Shown here piece after piece: positions 41,600-50,200 of a stretch of 64,000 nucleotides of DNA. The stretch's first letter is position 1, and every line of letters starts with the position of its first letter. A program made the translations under genes and the position numbers. The notes below the pieces were generated by a model. That model saw only the letters and a list, made by a program, of their open reading frames with translations, searched no databases and had not been told where the DNA came from. The DNA comes from Pseudomonas sp. FEN (lineage in GTDB: Bacteria; Pseudomonadota; Gammaproteobacteria; Pseudomonadales; Pseudomonadaceae), in NCBI RefSeq assembly GCF_904067045.1, contig NZ_CAJFDC010000036.1:124001-188000 (forward strand). The letters run 5' to 3'.

Positions 41600-41638
41600 C
41601 CCCTTGTAGGAGCAGCCGGTCGACGCTCCTACAAGGGG
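41600..41638. repeat. Minimal REP hairpin in the def-fmt gap
   Basis: Arms CCCCTTGTAGGAGC (41600-41613) and GCTCCTACAAGGGG (41625-41638) are exact over 14 bases, with an 11-base core. It sits four bases after the def stop codon and 38 before the fmt start, inside the operon, so it will appear in the messenger between the two genes. Confidence 0.9.
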
Positions 41639-41642
41639 CGGA

Positions 41643-42149
41643 TCAGGCGTTCTGGCGGTGCAGCTTTTCCAGCTTCTTCTTGATCCGGTCGCGCTTGAGT
41701 GTGGACAGGTAGTCGACGAACAGTTTGCCGTTCAGGTGATCGCATTCGTGCTGGATGCACACTGCCAGCAGCCCCTCGGCCTCCAGTTCGAACGGCTGGC
41801 CGTCGCGGTCCAGGGCCTTGACCCGCAGTCTGGTCGGACGGTCGACGTTCTCATAGAAACCCGGCACCGACAGGCAGCCTTCCTGGTACTGGTCCACTTC
41901 CTCGGTCAGGGTTTCGAACTCGGGGTTGATGAACACCCGGGGCTCGCTACGATCTTCGCTCAGGTCCATGACCACGATGCGTTGGTGCACATTGACCTGA
42001 GTCGCCGCCAGGCCGATGCCCGGGGCTTCATACATTGTTTCAAACATGTCATCGATCAGCTGCCGCACCTGGTCGTCCACCACGGCCACGGATTTGGCAA
42101 TGGTGCGCAGGCGCGGGTCTGGAAATTCGAGGATGTTTAAAATGGCCAT
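41643..42149 (-). CDS. def: Peptide deformylase
   Basis: Def removes formyl groups from nascent proteins. The 168-residue protein has all three motifs: GIGLAATQV, EGCLSVPG and QHECDHLNG, which give the metal-binding Cys and two His and the catalytic Glu. Begins MAILNILEFPDPRLRT. It leads the def-fmt-rsmB-trkA operon and is divergent from the LysM gene across 152 bases. Confidence 0.98.
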   Translation of the reverse strand: MAILNILEFPDPRLRTIAKSVAVVDDQVRQLIDDMFETMYEAPGIGLAATQVNVHQRIVVMDLSEDRSEPRVFINPEFETLTEEVDQYQEGCLSVPGFYENVDRPTRLRVKALDRDGQPFELEAEGLLAVCIQHECDHLNGKLFVDYLSTLKRDRIKKKLEKLHRQNA

Positions 42150-42301
42150 AGGCGTATTTGCTGCACATGTGAGGTAAAGTCAGAGACGGCTGCCGCAATG
42201 TCCCACCGGGATCGGCTACCGTTGTAAAACGTTCTCCCTGGGAGCGAGCCGCGGGGGCTCTGGCGTTTCACGCGAAGGCACATAATAAAGGGATTCACTG
42301 C

Positions 42302-43324
42302 ATGAGGAAAACACTACTCGCCCTGTTGCTGGCCGTTAGCGGCGTCGTGCAGGCGCAAGTGCAACTCAAGGACGGTTATCCACAGCGCTATACCGTAGTG
42401 CGCGGTGACACACTTTGGGACATTTCCGCGAAGTTCCTCCGCGAACCGTGGAAGTGGCCGGAGATCTGGCACGCGAACCCCCAGGTGGCCAATCCGGACC
42501 TGATCTATCCTGGCGATACCCTGACCCTGCAGTTCGTCGACGGTCAGCCACGGTTGGTGGTGGATCGCGGCGTGTCGCGGGGGACCGTGAAGTTGTCGCC
42601 GCAGGTGCGCCGCTCGCCGGTGTCCGAGGCGATTCCGAGCATTCCGCTGGAAAAAATCAATGCGTTCCTGTTGAGCAACCGCATTGTCGATGATGCCGAC
42701 AACTTCCAGAAAGCCCCGTATATCCTGGCCGGTAGCAATGAGCGGGTGCTCAGCGGCATGGGCGACCGGATCTATGCCCGTGGCGTGTTCGACCCGGCGC
42801 ACTCGATGTACGGCTTGTTTCGCCAGGGCAAGGTCTATAGCGACCCGAAGACACACGAGTTCCTGGGGATCAACGCCGACGACATCGGCAGCGGCGAACT
42901 GGTGGCGACCGAAGGCGATGTCGGCACGCTGATCCTGCGTCGCACCACCGAGGAAGTCCGCCTGGGCGACCGTTTGTTCGTCAGCGAGGAACGGCCGGTC
43001 AACTCGACGTTCATGCCCAGTGCGCCGCAAGTGCCGATCCATGGCACGATCATAGATGTGCCACGAGGTGTTACACAGATCGGGCTGATGGATGTGGTCA
43101 CGATCGACAAGGGACGCCGTGATGGCCTGGCCGAAGGCAATGTCCTGGCGGTGATGAAGACCGGCGAGACGGTGCGCGACCGGGTCACTGGCCAGAGCGT
43201 GAAGGTCCCGGACGAGCGTTCGGGCCTGCTGATGGTGTTCCGCACCTACGAAAAGCTCAGCTATGGTTTAGTACTTACCGCCACGCGATCCCTGGCGGTC
43301 TTGGACAAGGTGCGCAACCCTTAG
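42302..43324 (+). CDS. Exported LysM-domain protein
   Basis: The 340-residue protein starts with a signal peptide (MRKTLLALLLAVSGVVQA, cleavage probably after QA). It is followed by a LysM domain at about 28-75 (YTVVRGDTLWDISAKFL, NPDLIYPGDTLTL) and a larger C-terminal region without a known motif. LysM binds peptidoglycan; the gene usually lies between def and dprA in Pseudomonas (PA0020). A perfect DnaA box, TTATCCACA at 42376-42384, lies in the early codons. Confidence 0.9.
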   Translation: MRKTLLALLLAVSGVVQAQVQLKDGYPQRYTVVRGDTLWDISAKFLREPWKWPEIWHANPQVANPDLIYPGDTLTLQFVDGQPRLVVDRGVSRGTVKLSPQVRRSPVSEAIPSIPLEKINAFLLSNRIVDDADNFQKAPYILAGSNERVLSGMGDRIYARGVFDPAHSMYGLFRQGKVYSDPKTHEFLGINADDIGSGELVATEGDVGTLILRRTTEEVRLGDRLFVSEERPVNSTFMPSAPQVPIHGTIIDVPRGVTQIGLMDVVTIDKGRRDGLAEGNVLAVMKTGETVRDRVTGQSVKVPDERSGLLMVFRTYEKLSYGLVLTATRSLAVLDKVRNP

Positions 43325-43368
43325 GGCCGATCAATTCCGTTAGCAGGCTAAACAGGTTACCCACAGAG

Positions 43369-43377
43369 TTATCCACA
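43369..43377. promoter_or_regulatory. Perfect DnaA box upstream of dprA
   Basis: TTATCCACA at 43369-43377, preceded by TTACCCACA at 43357-43365 (one mismatch). It lies in the 99-base gap between the LysM gene and dprA; another exact box occurs in dprA at 43987-43995. Confidence 0.65.
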
Positions 43378-43423
43378 GCTTGTTCTTGCCGTTTCAGGAC
43401 CGCCACAGATCAAGGATGATCCG

Positions 43424-44524
43424 ATGTCGTTGTCCAACTGTACTGCCCTGTCCCCGTCGGAGCTGGAAGCACGCCTGCGCCTGCATCTTCTTCCAGAGCT
43501 CGGCCCACGGCGTTTTCGAACCCTGATCGATGCCTTCGGTTCGGCCTCGTCCGCCCTCGGCACACCCGCCTCTGCCTGGCGAGCACTGGGGTTGCCGGCG
43601 GCCTGTGCCGAGGCTCGCCGAAGTCCTCGAATCCGCGACGGCGCCAGCGCTGCATTGCGCTGGCTAGAGCGCCCGGCCCAGCATCTGGTGATGTGGGACC
43701 AGGCCGATTACCCCGCCCTTCTGGCCGAGCTGGACGATGCGCCACCGTTGTTGTTCGTGGCCGGCGACCCTGCCCTTCTGGAAAAACCACAGCTGGCGCT
43801 GGTCGGCAGTCGGCGCGCATCCAAACCCGGAATGGACACGGCGGCGGCCTTTTCCCGGAGCCTGGCCGGAGCCGGTTTTGTCATCACCAGCGGACTGGCG
43901 TTGGGGATCGATGGGGCGGCCCATCAGGCGGCCCTGGACATCGGCGGGCGGACTATCGGGGTCCTTGGCACCGGTCTGGAAAATTTTTATCCACAGCGTC
44001 ATCGGCGGCTGGCGCAGGCCATGATCGCCCAGGGCAGTGCCGTGGTTTCCGAGTTGCCACTGGAGGCGCCGCCGCATCCGAGTAACTTCCCCCGTCGTAA
44101 TCGAATCATCAGCGGACTGTCCCTGGGTGTGCTGGTGGTGGAGGCGAGTATCGCCAGCGGCTCGCTGATTACCGCCCGGTTGGCGGCGGAACAGGGGCGC
44201 GAGGTGTATGCGATTCCCGGTTCCATTCATCATCCCGCGGCCAAGGGTTGTCATCAGTTGATCCGTGACGGTGCGGTGCTGGTGGAAACCGTCGAACATA
44301 TCCTCGAACCCCTGCGCGGTTGGCAGCGGGTAACGGCCAGTCCGCTCCCCGCCGCATCCGAGCACCCGCTACTGGGCTTGTTGCATGCCGCGCCGCAGAG
44401 CAGCGAGGCCCTGGCGCGGGCATGTGGCTGGAGCTTGCCGCGGGTATTGGCGGCGCTGAGCGAGTTGGAGCTCGAAGGCCGGGTTGCCAACGAAAGCGGA
44501 CGCTGGTTAGCTCGCGCGCGGTAG
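43424..44524 (+). CDS. dprA: DNA-processing protein DprA
   Basis: DprA protects incoming single-stranded DNA and loads RecA during transformation. The 366-residue protein has a Rossmann-like fold with SGLALGIDGAAHQAAL, and the C-terminal winged-helix region (LLGLLHAAPQSSEALARACG). The ATG at 43424 is preceded by a suitable GATCAAGGATG stretch. Natural competence itself is not shown by this gene alone. tsaC follows after 47 bases. Confidence 0.95.
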   Translation: MSLSNCTALSPSELEARLRLHLLPELGPRRFRTLIDAFGSASSALGTPASAWRALGLPAACAEARRSPRIRDGASAALRWLERPAQHLVMWDQADYPALLAELDDAPPLLFVAGDPALLEKPQLALVGSRRASKPGMDTAAAFSRSLAGAGFVITSGLALGIDGAAHQAALDIGGRTIGVLGTGLENFYPQRHRRLAQAMIAQGSAVVSELPLEAPPHPSNFPRRNRIISGLSLGVLVVEASIASGSLITARLAAEQGREVYAIPGSIHHPAAKGCHQLIRDGAVLVETVEHILEPLRGWQRVTASPLPAASEHPLLGLLHAAPQSSEALARACGWSLPRVLAALSELELEGRVANESGRWLARAR

Positions 44525-44571
44525 GCTTACCTGAGTAAACTGCGAGCAGCTTTAAATCCGGAGAGTGAGCA

Positions 44572-45129
44572 ATGGTCAACAGTTGGCGTGTGCAAGAAGC
44601 CGCACGAGAAATTCGCGCAGGGGCGGTGATTGCCTATCCAACCGAGGCGGTCTGGGGGCTGGGTTGCGATCCGTGGAACGAAGAGGCGGTGGACCGTCTG
44701 CTGGCGATCAAGAATCGTTCGGTGGACAAGGGCCTGATCCTGATCGCCGACAACATTCGCCAGTTCGATTTTTTGTTCGAGGATTTCCCCGAAGACTGGA
44801 TTGACCGCATGGCCAGTACTTGGCCAGGGCCCAATACCTGGTTGGTGCCGCATCAGGACCTGTTGCCGGAATGGATCACCGGCCAGCATGACACCGTGGC
44901 CTTGCGAGTCAGCGATCATCCGTTGGTGCGGGACCTGTGCGCGCTGGTGGGGCCGCTGATTTCCACCTCGGCCAATCCGCAGGGGCGTCCGGCGGCGCGC
45001 ACACGGATTCGCGTGGAGCAGTATTTCCGCGGGCAGATCGACCTGGTGCTGGGCGGTAACCTGGGCGGGCGCAAGAACCCGAGCCTGATTCGCGACCTGG
45101 CGACCGGCAAGGTGGTGCGCCCGGCGTAG
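44572..45129 (+). CDS. tsaC: L-threonylcarbamoyladenylate synthase
   Basis: This YrdC-family enzyme makes the threonylcarbamoyl-AMP used for t6A37 in ANN-decoding tRNAs. The 185-residue protein has AYPTEAVWGLGCDPWNEEAV, KNRSVDKGLILIA, and LISTSANPQGRPAARTR, as in the family. A SGAG ribosome site GAGAGTGAGCA lies directly upstream of ATG. It corresponds to PA0022. Confidence 0.96.
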   Translation: MVNSWRVQEAAREIRAGAVIAYPTEAVWGLGCDPWNEEAVDRLLAIKNRSVDKGLILIADNIRQFDFLFEDFPEDWIDRMASTWPGPNTWLVPHQDLLPEWITGQHDTVALRVSDHPLVRDLCALVGPLISTSANPQGRPAARTRIRVEQYFRGQIDLVLGGNLGGRKNPSLIRDLATGKVVRPA

Positions 45130-45139
45130 GGGGAGTCTT

Positions 45140-45285
45140 GTGGCGAGCGGGCTTGTCGGAATACCACACCGCCACGCTCGGTTGCGAAGCAGTCGTAAAA
45201 CCATAGTCGTGGTTCTATCTGATACACCGAGATGGCAGGTTTTGGGGGCGCTTCGCACCCCAACGGGGGCAAGCCCCCTCGCCAC
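45140..45285. repeat. Long paired REP element, family A copy 2
   Basis: Outer ends GTGGCGAGCGGGCTTGTCGG and GGGGGCAAGCCCCCTCGCCAC (in part: GGCAAGCCCCCTCGCCAC) with inner arm GGGGGCGCTTCGCACCCC. It follows tsaC immediately. The two ends no longer pair perfectly, unlike copies 1, 3 and 4, so this copy has decayed. Confidence 0.85.
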
Positions 45286-45335
45286 ATCGTCCAGCGCTGG
45301 CAAGCCGCCGCGTCAGCAGCGGCCATCCACCTCGA

Positions 45336-46313
45336 TCACGGCAACAGCACCGTCGACCCGGTAGTGCGCCGCGCCGCCAGTTCGGCCTGGGCCTTGGCCG
45401 CGTCCGCCAGGCGGTAACGGGCGCCGATCTCGATCTTCAGCTTACCGCTGGTGATCATCCCGAACAGATCCTTGGCCATGGCCTGCAGGTTTTCCGCGTT
45501 GTTGGCGTAGGTCGCCAGTGTCGGCCGGGTGACATACAGCGAGCCCTTGGCCGACAGAATCCCCAGGTTGACCCCGTCCACCGCGCCGGAAGCATTGCCG
45601 AAGCTGACCATCAGCCCACGGGGCGCCAGGCAGTCCAGCGAGGTCAGCCAGGTGTCCTTGCCCACGCCGTCATACACGACCGGGACCTTCTTGCCATCGG
45701 TCAGCTCAAGAACCCGCTTGACCACATCCTCATGGCTGTAGTCGATGGTTTCCCAGGCCCCCAGGGACTTGGCCAGCGCAGCTTTTTCCGGCGAACTGAC
45801 GGTGCCGATCAGCTTCACGCCCAAGGCCTTGGCCCACTGGCAGGCGAGCAGGCCGACACCGCCGGCGGCGGCGTGGAACAGCACGGTTTCGCCGCCCTTC
45901 AACTCATAGGTCTGGCGCAACAAGTATTGCACCGTCAGGCCCTTGAGCATCACCGCGGCGGCCTGTTCGAAACTGATGCCGTCTGGCAGGTGTACCAGAT
46001 TGGCCGCCGGTAGCACATGCAGTTCGCTGTAGGCGCCCAGCGGGCCGCTGCCGTAGGCCACGCGGTCACCGACCTTGAACTGGCTGACCTCGCTGCCGAC
46101 CGCATCGACCACGCCCGCGCCTTCGGCCCCCAGGCCCGATGGCAGGGCCGGTGGCGCATACAAGCCGCTACGGAAATAGGTGTCGATGAAATTCAGGCCG
46201 ATCGCGTGGTTGCGTACCCGCACCTGTTGTGGGCCGGGCTCGGCGGGGGTGTAGTCGACATACTCGAGGACTTCGGGGCCGCCATGGGCGTGAAACTGGA
46301 TACGTTTGGCCAT
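45336..46313 (-). CDS. qorA: NADPH quinone oxidoreductase (zinc-independent MDR family)
   Basis: The 325-residue protein has the MDR fold: MAKRIQFHAHGGPEVLEYVDY, then GLGAEGAGVVDAVGSEV and the coenzyme-binding segment HAAAGGVGLLACQWAKALG. It lacks the catalytic zinc set CxxxxxH of alcohol dehydrogenases, in keeping with a quinone reductase. It is divergent from hemF with the Anr-like site between. PA0023 is the positional match. Confidence 0.93.
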   Translation of the reverse strand: MAKRIQFHAHGGPEVLEYVDYTPAEPGPQQVRVRNHAIGLNFIDTYFRSGLYAPPALPSGLGAEGAGVVDAVGSEVSQFKVGDRVAYGSGPLGAYSELHVLPAANLVHLPDGISFEQAAAVMLKGLTVQYLLRQTYELKGGETVLFHAAAGGVGLLACQWAKALGVKLIGTVSSPEKAALAKSLGAWETIDYSHEDVVKRVLELTDGKKVPVVYDGVGKDTWLTSLDCLAPRGLMVSFGNASGAVDGVNLGILSAKGSLYVTRPTLATYANNAENLQAMAKDLFGMITSGKLKIEIGARYRLADAAKAQAELAARRTTGSTVLLP

Positions 46314-46385
46314 CTTTCTCTCCTTGGAAATTTCACAAACGGGCGCTGTGCTGCGCGATGCAAGGGCCCTATCGGACTCCTTCGC

Positions 46386-46399
46386 TTGACCTTCGTCAA
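46386..46399. promoter_or_regulatory. Anr/FNR-like box in the qorA-hemF gap
   Basis: TTGACCTTCGTCAA is a symmetrical 14-base site (TTGAC-N4-GTCAA) matching the TTGAY-N4-RTCAA pattern of Anr boxes. It lies 94 bases before the hemF start and 73 after the qorA start. In P. aeruginosa hemF is known to respond to low oxygen through Anr. Confidence 0.7.
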
Positions 46400-46492
46400 C
46401 AGTGACGAGCGCAAACGCGATGCTATGCTACGCGCCTCTTTGCCACCGGCCATCCGATCAGCCGTGTGGCTTTGCCCGATCAAGGTGATGCC

Positions 46493-47413
46493 ATGACTAC
46501 CCGCACCGAGGCCGTGAAAGCCTATCTGCTCGACCTGCAAGACCGTATCTGTGCCGCCCTGGAAACCGAAGATGGTGGCGCGCGTTTCGTCGAAGACGCC
46601 TGGACCCGCCCGGCCGGTGGCGGCGGTCGGACCCGGGTGATCGCCGACGGTCAACTGATCGAGAAAGGCGGTGTCAACTTCTCCCACGTCTTCGGCAGCG
46701 GCCTGCCGCCGTCCGCCAGCGCCCATCGTCCGGAACTGGCCGGGCGTGGTTTCGAGGCCCTGGGTGTGTCCCTGGTGATTCACCCGCACAACCCCCACGT
46801 ACCAACGTCCCATGCCAACGTGCGCTTTTTCATTGCCGAGAAAGAAGGTGAGGAGCCTGTCTGGTGGTTCGGCGGCGGTTTCGACCTGACCCCCTACTAC
46901 GCGAACATCGAAGACTGCGTGCATTGGCACCAGGTGGCCGAGCGCGCCTGCGCGCCGTTCGGCGCCCAGGTCTACCCACGCTACAAGGCCTGGTGCGACA
47001 GCTACTTCCATATCAAGCACCGCAATGAGCCGCGGGGCATCGGCGGCTTGTTCTTCGATGATCTGAACGAGTGGGATTTCGACACCAGTTTCGCCTTCAT
47101 GCGGGCAATCGGCGATGCCTATATCGAGGCCTACCTGCCGATCGTGCAGCGTCGCAAGGCCCAGGCCTGGACCGCACAGCAGCGTGAGTTCCAGGAGTTC
47201 CGTCGCGGTCGTTACGTGGAATTCAACCTGGTGTACGACCGTGGCACCCTGTTCGGCCTGCAATCGGGTGGGCGCACCGAATCGATCCTGATGTCATTGC
47301 CGCCGCAAGTGCGTTGGGGCTATGACTGGAAGGCCGAGCCGGGTAGTGAAGAAGCACGCCTGACCGAGTATTTCCTGCAGGACCGCGACTGGCTGGCGGA
47401 GGGCCGCGCCTGA
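46493..47413 (+). CDS. hemF: Oxygen-dependent coproporphyrinogen III oxidase
   Basis: HemF decarboxylates coproporphyrinogen III to protoporphyrinogen IX. The 306-residue protein has the family motifs FGGGFDLTPYY, HIKHRNEPRGIGGLFFDDLN and the C-terminal GRYVEFNLVYDRGTLFGL. The start at 46493 follows AAGGTGA by four bases. Its stop overlaps the aroE start by one base (TGATG). The upstream Anr-like site suggests oxygen control. Confidence 0.98.
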   Translation: MTTRTEAVKAYLLDLQDRICAALETEDGGARFVEDAWTRPAGGGGRTRVIADGQLIEKGGVNFSHVFGSGLPPSASAHRPELAGRGFEALGVSLVIHPHNPHVPTSHANVRFFIAEKEGEEPVWWFGGGFDLTPYYANIEDCVHWHQVAERACAPFGAQVYPRYKAWCDSYFHIKHRNEPRGIGGLFFDDLNEWDFDTSFAFMRAIGDAYIEAYLPIVQRRKAQAWTAQQREFQEFRRGRYVEFNLVYDRGTLFGLQSGGRTESILMSLPPQVRWGYDWKAEPGSEEARLTEYFLQDRDWLAEGRA

Positions 47414-48234
47414 TGGACCGTTACGTCGTTTTCGGTAATCCCATCGGCCACAGCAAATCGCCGCTGATTCATCGTCTGTTTGCCGAACAGACCGCCCAGC
47501 AACTGGACTACAGCACCTTGCTGGCACCCCTCGATGATTTTTCCAGCTGCGCCAGGGCTTTTTTCCAGGAAGGACGCGGGGCCAATGTGACGGTGCCGTT
47601 CAAGGAAGAGGCCTACCGCCTGGCCGACAGCCTGACGGCGCGGGCGCGGCGGGCCGGGGCGGTGAATACCCTGAGCAAGCTGGCCGATGGCAGCCTGCTG
47701 GGCGATAACACCGACGGCGCTGGACTGGTGCGCGACCTGACGGTCAATGCCGGGTTCGGCCTGCAAGGCCAGCGCATCCTGTTGCTCGGTGCTGGTGGAG
47801 CGGTACGTGGCGTGCTGGAGCCGTTGCTGGCGGAGCGGCCGGCTTCGGTGATCATCGCCAATCGGACGGTCGAGAAAGCCGAGTTGCTGGCCGAACTGTT
47901 CGCCGACCTGGGGCCGGTGTCCGCCAGCGGCTTTGACTGGTTGCGGGAGCCGGTGGATCTGATCATCAATGCCACCTCGGCGAGCCTGTCGGGTGAGGTG
48001 CCGCCGATTGCGCCGAGTTTGATCGAAGCCGGCAAGACCTTCTGCTACGACATGATGTACGGCAAGGAACCGACGGCGTTCTGCCGCTGGGCGAGCGAGC
48101 ACGGCGCGGCGGTGTCGATGGCTGGGCTGGGCATGTTGGCCGAACAGGCGGCGGAAGCATTCTTTCTGTGGCGCGGTGTGCGGCCGGATACCGCTCCGGT
48201 GCTGGCGGAGTTGCGGCGGTTGTTGGCCTTGTAG
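47413..48234 (+). CDS. aroE: Shikimate dehydrogenase
   Basis: AroE reduces 3-dehydroshikimate to shikimate with NADPH. The 273-residue protein begins MDRYVVFGNPIGHSKSPLIH, has NVTVPFKEEA with the active-site Lys, LGDNTDGAGL and the nucleotide motif GAGGAVRGV followed by ANRT, favouring NADPH. It overlaps hemF by one base and is probably cotranscribed. Confidence 0.97.
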   Translation: MDRYVVFGNPIGHSKSPLIHRLFAEQTAQQLDYSTLLAPLDDFSSCARAFFQEGRGANVTVPFKEEAYRLADSLTARARRAGAVNTLSKLADGSLLGDNTDGAGLVRDLTVNAGFGLQGQRILLLGAGGAVRGVLEPLLAERPASVIIANRTVEKAELLAELFADLGPVSASGFDWLREPVDLIINATSASLSGEVPPIAPSLIEAGKTFCYDMMYGKEPTAFCRWASEHGAAVSMAGLGMLAEQAAEAFFLWRGVRPDTAPVLAELRRLLAL

Positions 48235-48237
48235 GAG

Positions 48238-48330
48238 GCCATTTGAGTCTTGCGTCGTCTGTCAGGGCCTCTTCGCGGCACCGCCGCGAAGCTTTTGGCG
48301 ACTTTGATGGTCCATTCGCTGGCAAGCCAG
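48238..48330. repeat. REP-like repeat (GCGGCACCGCCGCG type)
   Basis: CTTCGCGGCACCGCCGCGAAG pairs on itself (CTTCGCGG with CCGCGAAG), followed by CTTTTGGCGACTTTGATGG. A related but reversed element lies at 58297. It follows aroE and is not fully symmetrical over its length. Confidence 0.6.
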
Positions 48331-48372
48331 GCTCACAAGGGACCGCGATGACCACAAGATCGTGTCGTGTGC

Positions 48373-49941
48373 TCAGTCCTCAAACAGGATCGGGCACTTA
48401 TCCACGCCCTCCAGCTTGACCAACTCTTCCACCACCGGCGCCCGCGCCCGCCTCAGGGTCAGGCTGCGGCCTTCTCGCGCCAGGCGCCGGGCCTCCTGGT
48501 GCAGCATCTCCACCCCCGAGTAATCGATGAAGTTGATTTGCTGCGCCTCGATTACCACCTTCGCCCCGTGTAACTGTTGCAAGCGCACTTGCAGGTAATG
48601 GCTGGCGCCGAAAAAGATCGAGCCACCAACCCGCAATACATCCTCGTCGCCATCGCGCCAATGCTGGACCCGCGGCTGTGAGGTGCGCTTGAGATAGAAA
48701 AACAGCGAAGCCAGCACCCCGGCATAAATTGCCGTCTGCAACTCCAGCAGCAGGGTCGCCACGCAGGTCAGGGCCATCACCGCGAACTCGGCGTGACTGA
48801 CCCGCCACAATGCGCGGATGCCCCTGCGGTCCACCAGGCCCCAACTGATCATCAGGATACTGCCGGCCATCGCCGGGATTGGAATATGCGCGATCAATGC
48901 CGAGCCGGTCACGGCGAACAACGCCACCCAGAGCGCGGAAAACACCCCGGCCAGGGGGGAATGGGCGCCGGCCTCGTAGCTCAGCGCGGCGCGGGTGAAC
49001 GAGCCGGCTGACAGATAGCCGGAAAACAGGCTGCCGAGCATGTTCGACAGACCCTGGGCACGAACTTCCTGATTGGCGTCGAGCAGTTGTTGCGAACGCG
49101 CCGAGATCGAACGGGCAATCGACAGGCTGGTCACCAGCCCGAGCATGCCCACCGCGACGGCGCTGGGCAGCAGCCGCAGAATGGTTTCCAGGTCCAGTGG
49201 CAAGGGGCTGAATGGGGGCAACTGGCCAATGAAACCCTTGACCAGACGCACCTGCCCGAACAGGCCCGGGAACAGCCAGACCAGCGCACTGGCCAGTACC
49301 AGGGTGAGCAACAGGGTCGGCCAGCGTGGCAGCAGGGATCTGAGGCTGACGCCGAGGATCAGGGTACCTAGCCCCAGCAGCAGCGAGGGCTTGTCCAGTT
49401 CGCCGAGGCGTTGGCTCAGTTGCAGCAGGCTGTTCAGCGCGGTCGCCTGGTTGGGGATGTCGAGCCCCAGCAGATTCGGCAACTGCCCGAGGGCGATGAC
49501 CACGGCGGCGCCCAGGGTGAACCCCAGCACCACCGAATGCGAGACGAAATTCACCAGGGCGCCGAAGCGCAGCATGCCCAGCAGCCACTGGAAGATCCCG
49601 GCGATGCAGGTCAGCAGCAGGATCAGGGTGATGTAGTCCTGGCTGCCGGGCACCGCGAGCGGGCTGACACTGGCGAACAGAACAATTGAGATGGCGGCCG
49701 TGGGCCCGCAGATCAGGTGCCAGGACGAGCCCCAGAGACAGGCGATCAACACCGGGACGATGGCCGCGTAGAGGCCGTATTCGGGGGGCAGGCCGGCGAT
49801 CAGGGCGTAGGCGACCGATTGTGGCAGTGCGAGGATGGCCCCGCTCAGGCCGACGATCAGGTCACGGCTGACGCTGGCGCGGGTCTGGCGCGGCAGCCAG
49901 CTGAGAAATGGCAGGAGTTTGTGGCGGTTGGTCCAGCCCAT
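48373..49941 (-). CDS. SulP-family anion transporter with STAS domain
   Basis: The 522-residue protein has about eleven membrane segments, the family opening DLIVGLSGAILALPQSVAYAL and PPEYGLYAAIVPVLIACLWG, and a C-terminal STAS domain of about 100 residues (HGAKVVIEAQQINFIDYSG). SulP proteins carry sulfate, bicarbonate or other anions; the substrate is not clear from sequence. GAGAGACCC lies before the ATG at 49941. Sulfate released by the adjacent choline sulfatase is one candidate cargo (inference). Confidence 0.92.
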   Translation of the reverse strand: MGWTNRHKLLPFLSWLPRQTRASVSRDLIVGLSGAILALPQSVAYALIAGLPPEYGLYAAIVPVLIACLWGSSWHLICGPTAAISIVLFASVSPLAVPGSQDYITLILLLTCIAGIFQWLLGMLRFGALVNFVSHSVVLGFTLGAAVVIALGQLPNLLGLDIPNQATALNSLLQLSQRLGELDKPSLLLGLGTLILGVSLRSLLPRWPTLLLTLVLASALVWLFPGLFGQVRLVKGFIGQLPPFSPLPLDLETILRLLPSAVAVGMLGLVTSLSIARSISARSQQLLDANQEVRAQGLSNMLGSLFSGYLSAGSFTRAALSYEAGAHSPLAGVFSALWVALFAVTGSALIAHIPIPAMAGSILMISWGLVDRRGIRALWRVSHAEFAVMALTCVATLLLELQTAIYAGVLASLFFYLKRTSQPRVQHWRDGDEDVLRVGGSIFFGASHYLQVRLQQLHGAKVVIEAQQINFIDYSGVEMLHQEARRLAREGRSLTLRRARAPVVEELVKLEGVDKCPILFED

Positions 49942-50016
49942 GGGTCTCTCGGTTGGGTGAGTCGGCGTCGGAGTGAGGGGTTGTGGTGACAGGTGCAAGC
50001 AGCCGAACGCGGTCTT

Positions 50017-50147
50017 GTGGCGAGCGGGCTTGCCCGCGCTGGGGCGCGAAGCGCCCCTAAAACTTGTGATCACTGCGTGTCAGACATAACTGAGACACTG
50101 GTTTTACGACTGCTGCGCAGCCGAGCGCGGGCAAGCCCGCTCGCCAC
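50017..50147. repeat. Long paired REP element, family A copy 3
   Basis: Outer arms GTGGCGAGCGGGCTTGCCCGCG and CGCGGGCAAGCCCGCTCGCCAC (in part: GCGGGCAAGCCCGCTCGCC) are complementary; inner arms are TGGGGCGCGAAGCGCCCC and CTGCTGCGCAGCC. It lies between choX and the SulP gene. Confidence 0.9.
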
Positions 50148-50200
50148 AGGTTATGGCGCATTTCAACAGGTCATGTCGGATCTCACAGGTTGCGCGAGGA

